This document shows positions 5,144 through 5,628 of a stretch of DNA of 5,628 nt, in pieces. The stretch comes from Acholeplasmatales bacterium (GTDB lineage: Bacteria > Bacillota_I > Bacilli_A > Izemoplasmatales > Hujiaoplasmataceae), in contig DMTN01000042.1 in assembly GCA_003477305.1 (NCBI GenBank), positions 128,560 through 134,187 of the forward strand, read 5' to 3'. A program made the position numbers and the translations under genes. The notes beneath the pieces are model-generated. The model saw nothing but the letters and a program-made list of their open reading frames with translations, did no database searches and was not told the origin of the DNA. Every line of letters starts with the position of its first letter. Position 1 is the stretch's first letter.

Positions 5144-5628
5144 TCAATTTCCTTCCCACGGTAGGTATTGTGCATCTTCATGACTATAGGCAACATAGTC
5201 GACACCTTCAAATGGGGTATGGATTTGGCTAATATAGGTGCTTGGGACATCAATAATAAATACATAATTTTGGTATTGAACATAATATCTTTCGGTATTC
5301 CATGTACCAGGATTTAATGTATCTTGATAAATGAATGCTTGAAATGCGTCTTCCTTAGAAGTATATTCAACCACAAGATATCCGACATTGTTAAGTGGGA
5401 TTATTCTAATACTTTCAATCTGTAAATTTAACCGATTATATGCATCGTGATATTCAACAATATATTCCTCTGTTTCCTCTCTCCAAATATATCCTCCGTT
5501 ATCAAACATCCTCTGTATCAGTGGATGATATTCCATTTCGCCTGAGAAGAATAACTCATATTGGAAATTCGCTTCGAATTCATAATGTCTCAAAAATCCG
5601 GGAAGAGACTGTACAATATCTTGTGTAA
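5144..5628 (-). CDS. Hypothetical protein, C-terminal part, cut by the right edge
   Basis: About 161 residues are visible and the frame is open to the window end, reading TQDIVQSLPGFLRHYEFEAN across the possible TTG at 5593. That TTG has no ribosome site, so the start lies outside. I do not recognise the family. The visible part is rich in aromatic and acidic residues. It holds a likely beta-strand/helix alternation (IESIRIIPLNNVGYLVVEYT, then a helix at SKEDAFQAFIY, then YYVQYQNYVFIIDVP) and no membrane segment. Such a layout is common in the soluble domains of Gram-positive secreted or lipid-anchored proteins, but without the N-terminus this is a guess. It ends in TGA. The probable terminator is 380 bases further on. 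It is more AT-rich than the genes at the left of the window. Confidence 0.75.
   Translation of the reverse strand, partial: TQDIVQSLPGFLRHYEFEANFQYELFFSGEMEYHPLIQRMFDNGGYIWREETEEYIVEYHDAYNRLNLQIESIRIIPLNNVGYLVVEYTSKEDAFQAFIYQDTLNPGTWNTERYYVQYQNYVFIIDVPSTYISQIHTPFEGVDYVAYSHEDAQYLPWEGN

Overview
The window is bacterial. It has Shine-Dalgarno sites, sigma-70-like promoters and rho-independent terminators. Stop codons are TAA and TGA, and Trp codons are TGG in the recognisable genes, so the standard code fits and TGA-as-Trp mollicute code does not. A CotH-type lipoprotein and a eukaryote-style hexokinase in a bacterium suggest an uncultured Bacillota or Mycoplasmatota-like lineage. That placement is inference from gene content only. 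The left part (about 1-2400) is visibly GC-rich, the middle intermediate, and the right end (from about 4600) AT-rich.

Layout, left to right. (1) The 3' part of a plus-strand GlmS-like SIS-domain sugar-phosphate enzyme, cut by the left edge. (2) A minus-strand hexokinase convergent with it. The two share a very compact two-way terminator whose stem runs into both stop codons. (3) A divergent intergenic region with the hexokinase promoter on one strand and a clear promoter on the other. (4) A small plus-strand gene for an unrecognised 138-residue soluble protein. (5) A gene-free stretch of about 390 bases with two terminators, one per strand, and a possible folded RNA. (6) A minus-strand CotH-family lipoprotein, best read from a GTG start, with its own promoter and a possible operator. 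(7) An AT-rich stretch of about 600 bases holding a tiny ORF, a strong 40-base inverted repeat that looks like a minus-strand terminator, and coding-like debris. (8) The 3' part of an unrecognised minus-strand protein gene, cut by the right edge.

The SIS enzyme and the hexokinase are a plausible sugar-phosphate pair: hexose phosphorylation beside a hexosamine- or ketosamine-phosphate isomerase or deaminase. They are on opposite strands and so are not one operon. The remaining genes appear to be single transcription units. I see no RNA gene, CRISPR array, complete insertion sequence or evident new defence or biosynthetic system. The best leads are the orphan 138-residue protein with its structured leader and trailer, the 40-base repeat with TG...CA ends, and the possible N-terminal extension of the hexokinase.
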